From DATJZH01 sp052146815 (lineage in GTDB: Bacteria > Actinomycetota > Actinomycetes > Streptosporangiales > Streptosporangiaceae), in the NCBI GenBank assembly GCA_052146815.1, contig JBKQMG010000188.1:1-64000 (forward strand): a stretch of 64,000 nt of DNA, in the 5' to 3' direction. Each line of letters starts with the position of its first letter. Within the stretch, counting starts at the first letter, position 1. A program made the translations under genes and the position numbers. This document shows, in pieces, positions 32,915 through 41,041 of the stretch. The notes under the pieces are model-generated. The model was given only the letters and a program-made list of their open reading frames with translations. It had not been told where the DNA came from and did no database searches.

Positions 32915-33254
32915 GCCTGCTCTTCTCGCCGGGACGCCCTCGTAAGGCCATCTGCCAGGAAACTCGAAGGTGACCGTCTATCAACATTAAGCAGTCACCA
33001 GGCCGCCGGCCTCATAAAGATGACTATTGCGATGCCGGAGCGGACTAATGATCTCCACTGTCGCACACCAGCCAGTCGTCCGGCAGCAGTCGTGGATCAT
33101 GGACGGGGATCTCGGGCCGCGCGGGCGTCCACGTGCTTCGCGACCCGCCAGCGGTCGGACGGTTCGTCGCGCCAGCGGAACGCCCGGCATCAGGCTTACT
33201 TTTTGACTGGCGCGGTTCTCGGGCGGGCGCTGGCGGTATGAGCGGATGTGCCGG
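32915..33254. other. 340-bp gap
   Basis: It lies between the NYN-LOTUS start and the 3' end of the broken kinase gene. The left part (about 32970-33040) is comparatively AT-rich and may hold the NYN-LOTUS promoter, reading leftward. The small frames across it have no recognisable similarity; the rest shows nothing further. Confidence 0.4.
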
Positions 33255-33811
33255 TCAGTCGTTATGGCGAAACAGGATGCGGGGGCGGGTGAAGTCACGG
33301 TTGTCGATAATGGCGTCCGCCATGGCCCGCGGGCGGACCGAAGACCGAGTCGACGATCAGCACCGTGCCCGGCGGCGCGGTGATCGTCTTGTCCCGGTGA
33401 TCTTCGCCAGTAAGCGGATCGTGCGCGCAGAGCACGACCTCACCGGTCCCGTCTGGCCCGGCCGGGGCGAGCAGCAGGTTCAGGGCCGAATCAAAGTCGT
33501 CGGCGTTGCGGTAGTAGCCCTCGCCGGTGACCCGGTCATAGCCATGCGCGCGGGCGTGCCGCCAGGGGTGCTTGAAGTCGTCCATCGAGGCTCGCATGGT
33601 CGGGCGGCCGAGGCCGCTCAGCGCAGCCGCAAGTTCGTGCCTCGAAGCTGGTCTTGCCCGCGGCGGTCAGGCCGTCCACGGCGACCCGGAGCCTGCCCCG
33701 GCCCAGCCGGGCAATCCTGGTGGCTACCTCGCCGATCACTGCCGTCCGCTGCGCGGACGCCGGTGCTGGCAGCGGCTGCCGCCAGGTGGACACGGACTCG
33801 AACGCCTGCAC
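33255..33811 (-). pseudogene. Broken uridine-kinase-like P-loop kinase
   Basis: Three frame-separated pieces reconstruct one kinase. From GTG 33811 the product reads QAFESVSTWRQPLP and LRVAVDGLTAAGKTSF (Walker A). One extra base at about 33642 then shifts the frame; ignoring it restores GHELAAALSGLGRPT and MRASMDDFKHPWRHARAHGY. After TVLIVDSVF a second break with loss of about 60-80 residues leads into DAIIDNRDFTRPRILF, the family C-terminus, ending at 33255. The intact protein would phosphorylate a nucleoside or similar small molecule; this copy should be inactive. Confidence 0.82.
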
Positions 33812-33947
33812 GTCCCGACCATACCGAAGGCAGCCGACCGCCAAATCCGCGTCCGCCTGGCAACGGAGAGCGGTCTTTGGGTGCGCGGGTGGTACGCGAG
33901 GCGACTGCCGTCGGTCACTGGTGGCTGCTGCCTTAGATGATGCCCGG

Positions 33948-34715
33948 TCATGGTGACTTGCGAGCTTTCCAGACTTCCTCGCAGGGCCATTTCCGCGCCC
34001 ACTCGATCGTCGCGATCGGGTGCCTGGTGGTGGCATCGGGCGGAGGCTGGATCTCGATCAGGTCCTGGACCTCGAAGCCGCAGCCGCGCAGCAGCCGGAT
34101 CATGTCCCCGTGGCCGAGATGGAACTCCACCGAGGCCGAGCCGAGCCACTGGAAGCGGTGCATGCCGAAGTAGGGCCGCTGCAGTCCCTCGGTCGCGGGC
34201 AGGTCATCTTGGTCCGGCCACGCGAGGACGAGCTGGACCGCGTTGACCAGGAAGATCAGCTGCCCGCCCGGGCGCAGTATCCTGGCCGCCTCGGGAATCC
34301 ACGCATAGGGATCGCACCAGTTGCTCGCGCCGTACTCCGAGATCGCCAGATCGAAACTGGCGTCCGCGAATGGCGCCTGCTCGGCACTGGCGTGGATGAG
34401 CGGGAACCGCAGCCCGAACCGGTCTTGCAGCGCCCGTGCGGTCGCCAGCTGCGCCGCGGAATTGTCCAGGCCGACCGGCCGGACGCCGCGGCGAGCCAGC
34501 CAGGCTGAGACGTAGCCAGTGCCGCAGCCCAGCTCGATGCTGTCCAGGCCGGCCAGGTCCGGCGGCAGGATCCCCAGCTGTTCCTCGACCACGCTCCAGG
34601 CACCCCAGCTGGGCTGCGCGGCTTCCCAGTTGCGCAGACCCGCGGTGGCATAGTCAGCGGCCAGCCGGTCCCAGGCCAGGCGGTTGCGCAGCACATGATC
34701 AGGCGTCACGCTCAC
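33948..34715 (-). CDS. SAM-dependent class I methyltransferase
   Basis: A 255-residue methyltransferase with motif I SIELGCGTGYVSAWLAR (59-75), an acidic end of strand two (VGLDNSAAQL), motif II-like FDLAISEYGAS and motif III RILRPGGQLIFL. The substrate is not evident; the SEYGASNWCDPY stretch is characteristic of a common actinobacterial orphan clade. It starts with ATG 34715 and follows the broken kinase on the same strand with a 136-base gap. Confidence 0.9.
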   Translation of the reverse strand: MSVTPDHVLRNRLAWDRLAADYATAGLRNWEAAQPSWGAWSVVEEQLGILPPDLAGLDSIELGCGTGYVSAWLARRGVRPVGLDNSAAQLATARALQDRFGLRFPLIHASAEQAPFADASFDLAISEYGASNWCDPYAWIPEAARILRPGGQLIFLVNAVQLVLAWPDQDDLPATEGLQRPYFGMHRFQWLGSASVEFHLGHGDMIRLLRGCGFEVQDLIEIQPPPDATTRHPIATIEWARKWPCEEVWKARKSP

Positions 34716-34918
34716 CCGGCCAGCGTGTGCCCGGCCGGCCGCCCCGTCAACCCAGCGGCGGACCGTCGACGTCCGGCATGGCCGCTGTCGGGGTAGGCCG
34801 CAAGCTCGGCATTCCGCCGGCTGTCGATCACCTTGCTATGCGTCGCTGACACTGCGGTCAGCGGGCGACCGTACGGGTTACCGTTTCAGCGGCGGCCACG
34901 GTGACGGCCGTGACCGCG

Positions 34919-35304
34919 ATGACCGACGGCCAAGGTCACCCGGCACGTGAGCACGTGTTCGACGCCCCCGCGACGCTCGACGGCCCTCGCCACTGGTGGA
35001 CCACCATCGGCACTGGCTCCGCCGAAGCCGGCGGACAACTGCGCTTCGGGTTCGCCGGGCTGGACGAGCAGATCGTCATGCGGGTCGACGCCGTCCAGCA
35101 GCCGGCTGCGGCCGGGTGGTCGTGCGCGGCGCATACGAGAGACCAGGAGTGGACCGGCACCAAACTGCGGTTTGAGCTCGTCGAACGCGGCCGCAGGCGT
35201 GCCAGCTGGACTTCCGCCACATCGGTATCTCTCCCGAGATAGTGGCGCAGGGATGGGAGCATTTCCTGGCCGCCTACGCCGAACGCAGCCCGTTCGGGGC
35301 CTGA
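34919..35304 (+). pseudogene. Broken SRPBCC-family protein
   Basis: The first frame gives REHVFDAPATLDGPRHWWTT, an AHSA1/SRPBCC start shortened between the strand and the WWT motif, then LRFGFAGLDEQIVMRV and TKLRFELVERG. At about 35195-35200 the frame shifts by one base and the family C-terminus continues as CQLDFRHIGISPEIV and GWEHFLAAYAERSPFGA to TGA 35302. The loop before GWEHFL is also shorter than usual. The frameshift and small deletions make a working product unlikely. GTG 34901 is an alternative start. Confidence 0.7.
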
Positions 35305-35355
35305 CCGCTCCATGCCGTTCGCATCGATTGCACTGACCTCAGCCAGCTACTCCCC

Positions 35356-36660
35356 TCACCCGATGGCATTCCTGGCGCGGACTGCCGACAGGAAAGCGGC
35401 ATAGCTCCAGGACAGGTTGCTGACGCTCTTCTCGTAACCGGTCGTGGCGTCGAACTGCTCGCTGAGCTCGAGATGATCGCTGTGGAAGACGATCGCCTGC
35501 AGCATCTGATCGCCGGCGGCCTGCAGTGCCGCGGCGGCCGCCGCTGGCGTGGCCGATGCACCCACCCCGACCTGGCTGAAGAAGCTTGCTGAGAGGCTGT
35601 CGAGCGGAACCGCTGCCGCAGTAGTGATCTGCCTGGCCAGCCGGTAATAGAGCTCGGCGAAGTTGGCCGTCGACACCGGCCACGGATGATCGCCGGTCTG
35701 CGCGTCGGTGTCGCCATCGTAGACGTCCCCTGGATAACGCCCGAGCAGCGGACCGAGACCGCGCTGCTGATCAGCCCCGTTGACCGGGTAAAAGTACGGC
35801 GAGTCCGGGTCAGCCCACTGGCTGCGCAGCAGCGCGGCGGTCGCGAGGAGCCTGGTGTCCGTGACGGCGACGCCGCCGTAAATAGCCGCCATGACAATGT
35901 CGATATTGGGGTCGTAGGGTGCCCGGTAGTCAGCCGGGACAGGAAGTACTGACTGGTAGTACTGGCCGTTCCAGTGACTTTCGAGGGCATTCTCAAGCCA
36001 CGGTATGGCGGTGCTCAGCCAGTCGGGAACGGGAATCCCGAGGTCATTGGCCGTGATCGCCCGAAAGCACTGCAGCTGCGCGGAGCGGGCAAAAAACGAG
36101 GCGCCGTACTCTTCCTCCCAGAGGTTGTACGTCTCGCCCTGGTAGGCGCCCTGCAGGAAGTCCAGGTTCGCCGCGATCACCGCGTTCGCCGCCGTCTGCG
36201 TCGGTGCGTCGAGCTGGCCGAACAGCGCCAGGATGGCCACTGTCTGCAGGGCCGGACCGTCGGACTGGTCGGTCCACTGCCGGGGAGTGCCGTTAATCAG
36301 GAATGATCCGCGATCAAAATCGCCGCCCGAGCTCTGGCAGATCTGCGAGAAATTTACGTAGTCGATCAGCGGCTGGACGGAGGGAGACGTCCCGGCCGCC
36401 AGTTCAATCGCGACGATCGCGGCATCGCGGGTCCAGTGATACACGTAATCCTGGGACACGTGCGTGGCGCTGTTCTCCCACGACGGCGAGGCGAGCACGC
36501 AGCCGGGTTTCGACAGGACGCCGCTGTTCACCGGGTCCTCGAACACGAAGCCGTCTGAGGCGACGTTGCGGAACAGCAGCCAGAACATGTATGGCGCGAT
36601 CGCCGTCAGATTCGACTGCGCCAGCGCAGTCCTTACCAGGCTGTATTGCAATGCGCTCAC
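35356..36660 (-). CDS. GH15 glucoamylase, fungal-type catalytic domain
   Basis: A 434-residue (alpha/alpha)6-barrel glucoamylase. Fungal glucoamylase landmarks are present: YVYHWTRDAAIVAIEL (72-87), the general-acid motif NLWEEEYGASFF with Glu182, PVNGADQQRGLGPLLGRYPGDVYDG (292-316) and the general-base motif ELSEQFDATTG with Glu401. It should release glucose from starch or glycogen ends. The usual bacterial GH15 has an extra N-terminal beta-sandwich; this one does not, nor a starch-binding domain or signal peptide, so it is probably cytoplasmic. Codon use looks like its neighbours, but the protein is closer in pattern to fungal enzymes. The GTG 36660 start has a weak ribosome site; TTG 36651 after GAGGTGAG is possible. 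Confidence 0.92.
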   Translation of the reverse strand: MSALQYSLVRTALAQSNLTAIAPYMFWLLFRNVASDGFVFEDPVNSGVLSKPGCVLASPSWENSATHVSQDYVYHWTRDAAIVAIELAAGTSPSVQPLIDYVNFSQICQSSGGDFDRGSFLINGTPRQWTDQSDGPALQTVAILALFGQLDAPTQTAANAVIAANLDFLQGAYQGETYNLWEEEYGASFFARSAQLQCFRAITANDLGIPVPDWLSTAIPWLENALESHWNGQYYQSVLPVPADYRAPYDPNIDIVMAAIYGGVAVTDTRLLATAALLRSQWADPDSPYFYPVNGADQQRGLGPLLGRYPGDVYDGDTDAQTGDHPWPVSTANFAELYYRLARQITTAAAVPLDSLSASFFSQVGVGASATPAAAAAALQAAGDQMLQAIVFHSDHLELSEQFDATTGYEKSVSNLSWSYAAFLSAVRARNAIG

Positions 36661-36788
36661 CTCGAGGTACGGTCCGATGGCGCGAGCCTAACGCGGGAAG
36701 CGGCAGCCGCCCGTCCTGTTTCCCGGCCTGATCTGGCGAGGGCCGGCCTTACGCCGCGCCGGTCGGGGCCCTGCGCCGGTCGAGTTCT

Positions 36789-37244
36789 TCAGGGCTTGTC
36801 GCCGGAACTGTCCGGCCATTGCCATTTCGGTACTTCCCGCAGCGGGTGCAGCTCATCGTCGGCCCGGGCGTGAGAGTTCTGCATGGCGACCTGCGAGCCG
36901 AACTCGGCGTGCGACCGCAGCGCCGCACGAAAAGGCGGGTCGCCGGGCAGCCCGGAAGCATCAGCGGCGGCCAGGTACAGCTCCACGAATCTCTGCCGCT
37001 GTGCCTCCGTAATCTTCAGACCGCGATGAACGTCGATCAGGTGGGCGAAGCCAAGCTGGCGGGTGAAGTCATCGGGGCCGCCGAACGATTCAGCCTCGAA
37101 CGCGGTCAGATGATCAACGTGCTCCGGCCGCCGGGCGCCGAAGAGCGGCTGGAGCGCGGGATCTGCAAGCACGCTGGTGTAGAAGACATCGACGAAGCGC
37201 CGCAGTGCCTCGCGGCCGCCCGCGTGATCATAGAGAGATTCCAT
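36789..37244 (-). CDS. Group II-type truncated haemoglobin
   Basis: A 151-residue 2-on-2 globin: SLYDHAGGREALRRFVDVFY at the N-terminus, the VLADPALQPLF helix, the proximal His in LIDVHRGLKITEAQRQRFVE, and the end LREVPKWQW seen in the YjbI-like branch. Such globins bind O2 or NO in the cytoplasm and may detoxify NO or carry oxidative chemistry. ATG 37244 is preferred because it gives the usual N-terminus; a GTG at 37277 extends it by 11 residues. It diverges from the aminopeptidase gene with 81 bases between starts. Confidence 0.88.
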   Translation of the reverse strand: MESLYDHAGGREALRRFVDVFYTSVLADPALQPLFGARRPEHVDHLTAFEAESFGGPDDFTRQLGFAHLIDVHRGLKITEAQRQRFVELYLAAADASGLPGDPPFRAALRSHAEFGSQVAMQNSHARADDELHPLREVPKWQWPDSSGDKP

Positions 37245-37325
37245 AATTACATACTTACCGAACGGGAAGGACCGCACCAGGGAGGTGGCCGCGTCGTCGC
37301 CAGCTGACCGGGCGATGATGGGCCG

Positions 37326-38618
37326 ATGAGCAGCGCCCGCAACATTGCACTGGATCTGATCGAGTTTCTCGACGCGTCACCGTCGCCCTGCCACGCTGCG
37401 GCCGAGGCCCTCCGCCGGCTGGCCGCGGCTGGATTCACCGAGGTCCCGCTGAGCGGCGACTGGCCGCCGGGCGCGGGCCGCTACGTCACCGTAAGCGGCG
37501 GCTCGCTGTTCGCCTGGGCCGTCCCGGCAGGCAGCGCGCCTTACACGCCCTTCCGCCTGCTGGGCGCGCATACCGACAGCCCGACGCTGCGGGTCAAGCC
37601 GCGCCCTGACACCGGCCGGGCAGGCCTGCGCCAGCTGGGCATGGAGGTCTACGGCGGGCCGCTGCTCAATTCCTGGCTCGACCGCGACCTCGGCCTGGCC
37701 GGACGGGTCGTTGTGCGCACCCCGGACGGCCCGCGATCCCGGCTGCTGCGCGTGCACCGGCCGGTGCTGCGGATACCGCAGCTGGCGATTCACCTGGACA
37801 GCAGCCTGCGCGCCCACGGGCTGAAACTGGATCCGCAGCAGCACCTGGTGCCCATCTGGTCGCTCGGCGCGCCGGAGAATGGCGGGTTCGCGCGCTTTCT
37901 CGCCGCGGAGCTGGAGATCCCGCCAGGCGATGTGCTCAGCCACGACATCGTGACCTACGAAGTGGCGGGCGGCACGCTGGCCGGAATCAGCGAGGAGTTC
38001 GTGAGCTCAGCCAGGCTCGATGACCTGGCGTGCGCGCACGCGGCCGTCACGGCGCTGTCCGGGACGGCCGCTCAGCCCGCGCCGCAGCACATCAGCGCGC
38101 TGGTGCTTTTTGACCATGAAGAGGTAGGCAGCCAGACAGCGACCGGCGCACGGGCCGCGTGGCTGGGCAGGCAGCTGGAGCGCACCGTGCTCGCCCGCGG
38201 GGGCACCCGCGAGGAGTTCCTGCGCGCGGTCGCAGGATCGGTGCATGTCTCGGCGGACATGACGCACGCCACGCATCCGAACTATCCCGACAAGGATGAG
38301 CCGGAGCACCGGATCGTGCTCGGCGGCGGCCCGGCCGTGAAGATCAGCGCCAATGCAGCCTACGCGACGGATGCGCTGACGCACGCCGCGTTCCTGCTCG
38401 CCGCCGAGCAGGCCGGCGTCCCGGTGCAGTATTTCGTCAACAGGAGCGGCGTACAGAGCGGGACGACGATCGGGCCGATCGTGGCCGCCGGCCTGGCGAT
38501 GCCGACCGTCGACGTCGGCAATCCGACGCTGGCCATGCACTCAGCCCGTGAGCTCTGCGGGGCCGCGGACTCCGAGATGCTCATCGCGGCGCTCAGAGCG
38601 TTCCTTGCGCCGGCCTAG
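37326..38618 (+). CDS. apeB: M18 family aminopeptidase
   Basis: A 430-residue dizinc aminopeptidase of the M18 (aspartyl aminopeptidase) family. Metal and catalytic motifs are LLGAHTDSPTLRVK (His-x-Asp), LFDHEEVGSQTATGA (paired Glu) and DMTHATHPNYPDK (His), with TTIGPIVAAGLAMPTVDVGN near the C-terminus. It removes N-terminal residues, often acidic ones, from peptides in the cytoplasm. Length is normal and no partner gene is linked. Confidence 0.95.
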   Translation: MSSARNIALDLIEFLDASPSPCHAAAEALRRLAAAGFTEVPLSGDWPPGAGRYVTVSGGSLFAWAVPAGSAPYTPFRLLGAHTDSPTLRVKPRPDTGRAGLRQLGMEVYGGPLLNSWLDRDLGLAGRVVVRTPDGPRSRLLRVHRPVLRIPQLAIHLDSSLRAHGLKLDPQQHLVPIWSLGAPENGGFARFLAAELEIPPGDVLSHDIVTYEVAGGTLAGISEEFVSSARLDDLACAHAAVTALSGTAAQPAPQHISALVLFDHEEVGSQTATGARAAWLGRQLERTVLARGGTREEFLRAVAGSVHVSADMTHATHPNYPDKDEPEHRIVLGGGPAVKISANAAYATDALTHAAFLLAAEQAGVPVQYFVNRSGVQSGTTIGPIVAAGLAMPTVDVGNPTLAMHSARELCGAADSEMLIAALRAFLAPA

Positions 38619-38662
38619 CCGCTGTACTTGTCAGCCGCCGCGGCCGTCAGCCGGGCAGGTTC

Positions 38663-38691
38663 ACGTCTCGGCCGGCCCGGCCGGGCGACGT
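38663..38691. terminator. Stem-loop between convergent genes
   Basis: ACGTC (38663-38667) pairs with GACGT (38687-38691), enclosing CGGCC/GGCCG around GGCCC. It sits between the 3' ends of the aminopeptidase and the isomerase-like gene and could work as a bidirectional I-shaped terminator. There is no T-run. Confidence 0.4.
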
Positions 38692-39479
38692 CATATCCGC
38701 CGGACGAGGCCGTATTCGCTGAGCCAGCCGAAGGAATCCTCGGGCCTGCCGGTGCGCGGGCGGTATTCCAGGCCGACCGCGCCCTGGTAGCCCTTCCGGG
38801 CGAGATGATCAAGGACGTGCCGGTAGTTGATCTCACCGGTACCCGGCTCGTTCCTGCCGGGCGCGTCAGCGATCTGGATGTGGCTGATGAGATCCCAGTA
38901 CCTGTCAAGGGTCGAGGTGATGTCTCCCTCCATCCGCTGCATGTTGTAGACGTCGTACTGGAGCCGGACGTTAGGACGGTCCACTTCACGGGCGAAGGCG
39001 GCGGCAGCCGCGGTCGTGGTCAGCAGGTACGGGCCGTTGTCGATCGTGTTGATGGCCTCGATCATGACCTCGCAGCCCGCCTGAGCGGCCCGGTCGGCGG
39101 CCCAGGTCACGTTGTCCCGCGCGCACTCCAGCTGCCCGGTGAGTGAGTACCTTTCCTGCCGCAGGCCGATCAGCAGATTGAGCCGCCGGCACCCGCACGT
39201 CTGGGCGATCTTGAGCGCGGCCGGCACGTGGGCGCGCAGCTGCTCGCGGCGTCGGGGATCGGCGGCGAGGCCGCGGTCACCGACCGCCAGATCCCCGCCG
39301 TCGAAGTTCAGCAGCGCCAGCCGCAGGCCCCAGCGGGAAGTCAGGCCGGGCAGCAGCTCCGCATCAGCGCCCGGCCACCACAGCTCGACCGCGCCGAATC
39401 CCGCCCGGGCGGCCCGCTCGAACCGCTCCGGCAGCGGCAGGTCCGCCCATAGCATCGACAGGTTCGGCGCGAAGAACAT
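38691..39479 (-). CDS. Hydroxypyruvate isomerase-like TIM-barrel protein
   Basis: A 262-residue sugar-phosphate isomerase/epimerase-fold protein: FAPNLSMLWADLPLPERFER, FGAVELWWPGAD, then EVMIEAINTIDNGPYLLTT (metal Glu) and LQYDVYNMQRMEGDI, IADAPGRNEPGTGEI and VGLEYRPRTG. This order matches hydroxypyruvate isomerases (Hyi/OtnI), which interconvert hydroxypyruvate and tartronate semialdehyde. ATG 39479 has GGGAGG just upstream. The same frame stays open for 117 more codons upstream, but nothing in that stretch resembles the family. No glyoxylate-pathway genes are linked. Confidence 0.88.
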   Translation of the reverse strand: MFFAPNLSMLWADLPLPERFERAARAGFGAVELWWPGADAELLPGLTSRWGLRLALLNFDGGDLAVGDRGLAADPRRREQLRAHVPAALKIAQTCGCRRLNLLIGLRQERYSLTGQLECARDNVTWAADRAAQAGCEVMIEAINTIDNGPYLLTTTAAAAAFAREVDRPNVRLQYDVYNMQRMEGDITSTLDRYWDLISHIQIADAPGRNEPGTGEINYRHVLDHLARKGYQGAVGLEYRPRTGRPEDSFGWLSEYGLVRRI

Positions 39480-39868
39480 GCTCGCCTCCCAGGCCCTGGG
39501 CGCTCCGGCTCCCGCGAGACTAACGTGCTTCGTCGCCCAAGCTGGTGCCGCATTCAGCCGGGTGATGTGCAAGGCCATGTCGGTCAGGACGGCGATGACG
39601 GCTACCGCCCCCGCCGTCGAGATGATCAGCGGCAGGACGCCGCCGGACGCACCGGGCGCAAGTGCCCGGTCCCGGCTCAGCGGAACGCCGGGCGGGCCGC
39701 CGCGCCGGTCGAGTCCTGGCACATAACGCAATCGCCAGCTTTCCGCGGCGGACAGGACCGTCACGGCAGTCGGGCCGCCGGGCGTGAGCGTGAGCGCTAA
39801 GGAATGAATCGGCGCATTGCGCTCGCGGCGCATTGCGCTCGCGGCGGCAGGATGGCAGTTTTGGCGCT
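39480..39868. other. 389-bp gap with an open, unassigned upstream frame
   Basis: It lies between the divergent starts of the isomerase-like and VOC genes. On the minus strand the isomerase frame is open back to 39833 and would encode a stretch with one hydrophobic segment (GVLPLIISTAGAVAVIAVLT) but no recognisable domain. I take this as non-coding or a remnant, and the real start as ATG 39479. At 39815-39842 GGCGCATTGCGCTC and GGCGCATTGCGCTC occur as an exact direct repeat of 14 bases. Confidence 0.4.
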
Positions 39869-40606
39869 ATGGCAACTCGCCTGGTCCATCTGGCGGCTGA
39901 CGCTGCCGACCCAGGGCGGCTGGCCCGGTTCTGGTCGGCGGCCCTGCAGTGGGAGATAACCGGCGAGGAAGCCGGCGAGGTGGAGGTGTGGCCGCCGGGC
40001 TATCACTATCCCGATCCGGTAGCGCTCCCGCTGGTCTTCGTCCCGGTGCCTGAGCCGAAGACGGCCAAGAACCGGGTGCACCTCGACCTGGCCACCACGT
40101 CGGCCGCGCACCAGGGGGCCGAGGTGCGCCGCCTGCTCGGCCTGGGCGCGACCCTGGCTGATATCGGCCAGGGCGACGTGGCGTGGACGGTGCTCGCCGA
40201 CCCGGAAGGCAACGAGTTCTGCGTGCTCGAGCCCCGCCCGCAGTACCGGGACACCGGCCCGGTCGCCGCGGTCGTCGCGGACTGCGCTGACCCGCTGTCC
40301 CTGGCGCCGTTCTGGAGCCAGGCCGCGGGCTGGACCGTGCGGGAGACAAGCGAGAGTTTCGTCTCGCTGAGATCACCAAACGGGGCCGGTCCTTTTCTTG
40401 AGCTCGTGCGTACGCCCGACGTCAAGATCGTGAAGAACCGGATGCATCTCGATGTCAGCCCCTATCCCGGCGAGGACCACCGGGCCGAGGCGCGACGCCT
40501 GCAGGACCTCGGCGCGGTCCCTGCTGACGTAGGCCAGGGAGGGGTCCGCTGGATCGTCCTCGCCGACCCCGAAGGCAGCGAGTTCTGCGTCCTGTCAGCG
40601 CGCTAG
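39869..40606 (+). CDS. VOC/glyoxalase-superfamily protein with two domains
   Basis: A 245-residue protein with two similar VOC modules: residues about 3-120 (VHLAADAADPGRLARFWSAA, KNRVHLDLAT, LADPEGNEFCVLEP) and 130-245 (AVVADCADPLSLAPFWSQAA, KNRMHLDVSP, LADPEGSEFCVLSA). This is the glyoxalase-like DUF family common in actinobacteria. VOC proteins bind a metal or ligand in a paired-module cup; enzymatic activity is not established. ATG 39869 is chosen because it begins directly at the first strand. Confidence 0.9.
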   Translation: MATRLVHLAADAADPGRLARFWSAALQWEITGEEAGEVEVWPPGYHYPDPVALPLVFVPVPEPKTAKNRVHLDLATTSAAHQGAEVRRLLGLGATLADIGQGDVAWTVLADPEGNEFCVLEPRPQYRDTGPVAAVVADCADPLSLAPFWSQAAGWTVRETSESFVSLRSPNGAGPFLELVRTPDVKIVKNRMHLDVSPYPGEDHRAEARRLQDLGAVPADVGQGGVRWIVLADPEGSEFCVLSAR

Positions 40607-41032
40607 ATGCGGCGCTGCCGCCTGCGGTGACAGGAACGGGCCTGCCCGGCGCGGTCCGCGAGCGGTCCCTCTCAGGGGGTAAGCCAGGTAATGCAGCACG
40701 AGCGAGGCCACCATGAGGTCGAAGCCGCCGTCGGGAAACGGCAGCGGGCCGGCCAGGTCGGCCTGATGCAGCGGAACGCCGGGCCCCGGCCGCTGGTGCG
40801 CGACAGCGAGCATGCCCGCGCTGTTGTCCACCCGGCGACCAGGGCGCCGCGATCGCGCAGCGCGCCGGCCAGCGCCCCGCCGCCGCCCGCGTCCAGGACC
40901 CGGCAGCCCGAGACGTCCCCGGGCCAGGGCCAGAATGGCCGGCCGCTCATAGTGCGCCTTGGCGAGATTGACCTCGTTATCAGCCGCGTAGGCGGCAGCA
41001 AAATCTTCGCAGTCACTGGGCGCGGGCGGCAT
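40595..41032 (-). pseudogene. Broken SAM-dependent methyltransferase
   Basis: From ATG 41032 the product begins SDCEDFAAAYAADNEVNLAK, a methyltransferase N-terminus, to ERPAILALA. An extra C in the run at about 40917-40923 shifts the frame; the next frame continues GDVSGCRVLDAGGGGALAGA (motif I). A missing G at about 40830 shifts it back to DNSAGMLAVAHQ and FDLMVASLVLHYL. After LHYL the family sequence stops and about 100 expected residues are absent. It lies ten bases downstream of the AlkZ-like gene, so it was once the second gene of that operon. No active product is expected. Confidence 0.8.
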
Positions 41033-41041
41033 CGGGTCATC

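Noticed and set aside
32987..33298. Short frames in the gap before the broken kinase
   Set aside because: No family resemblance, and they overlap the kinase C-terminal remnant in another frame.
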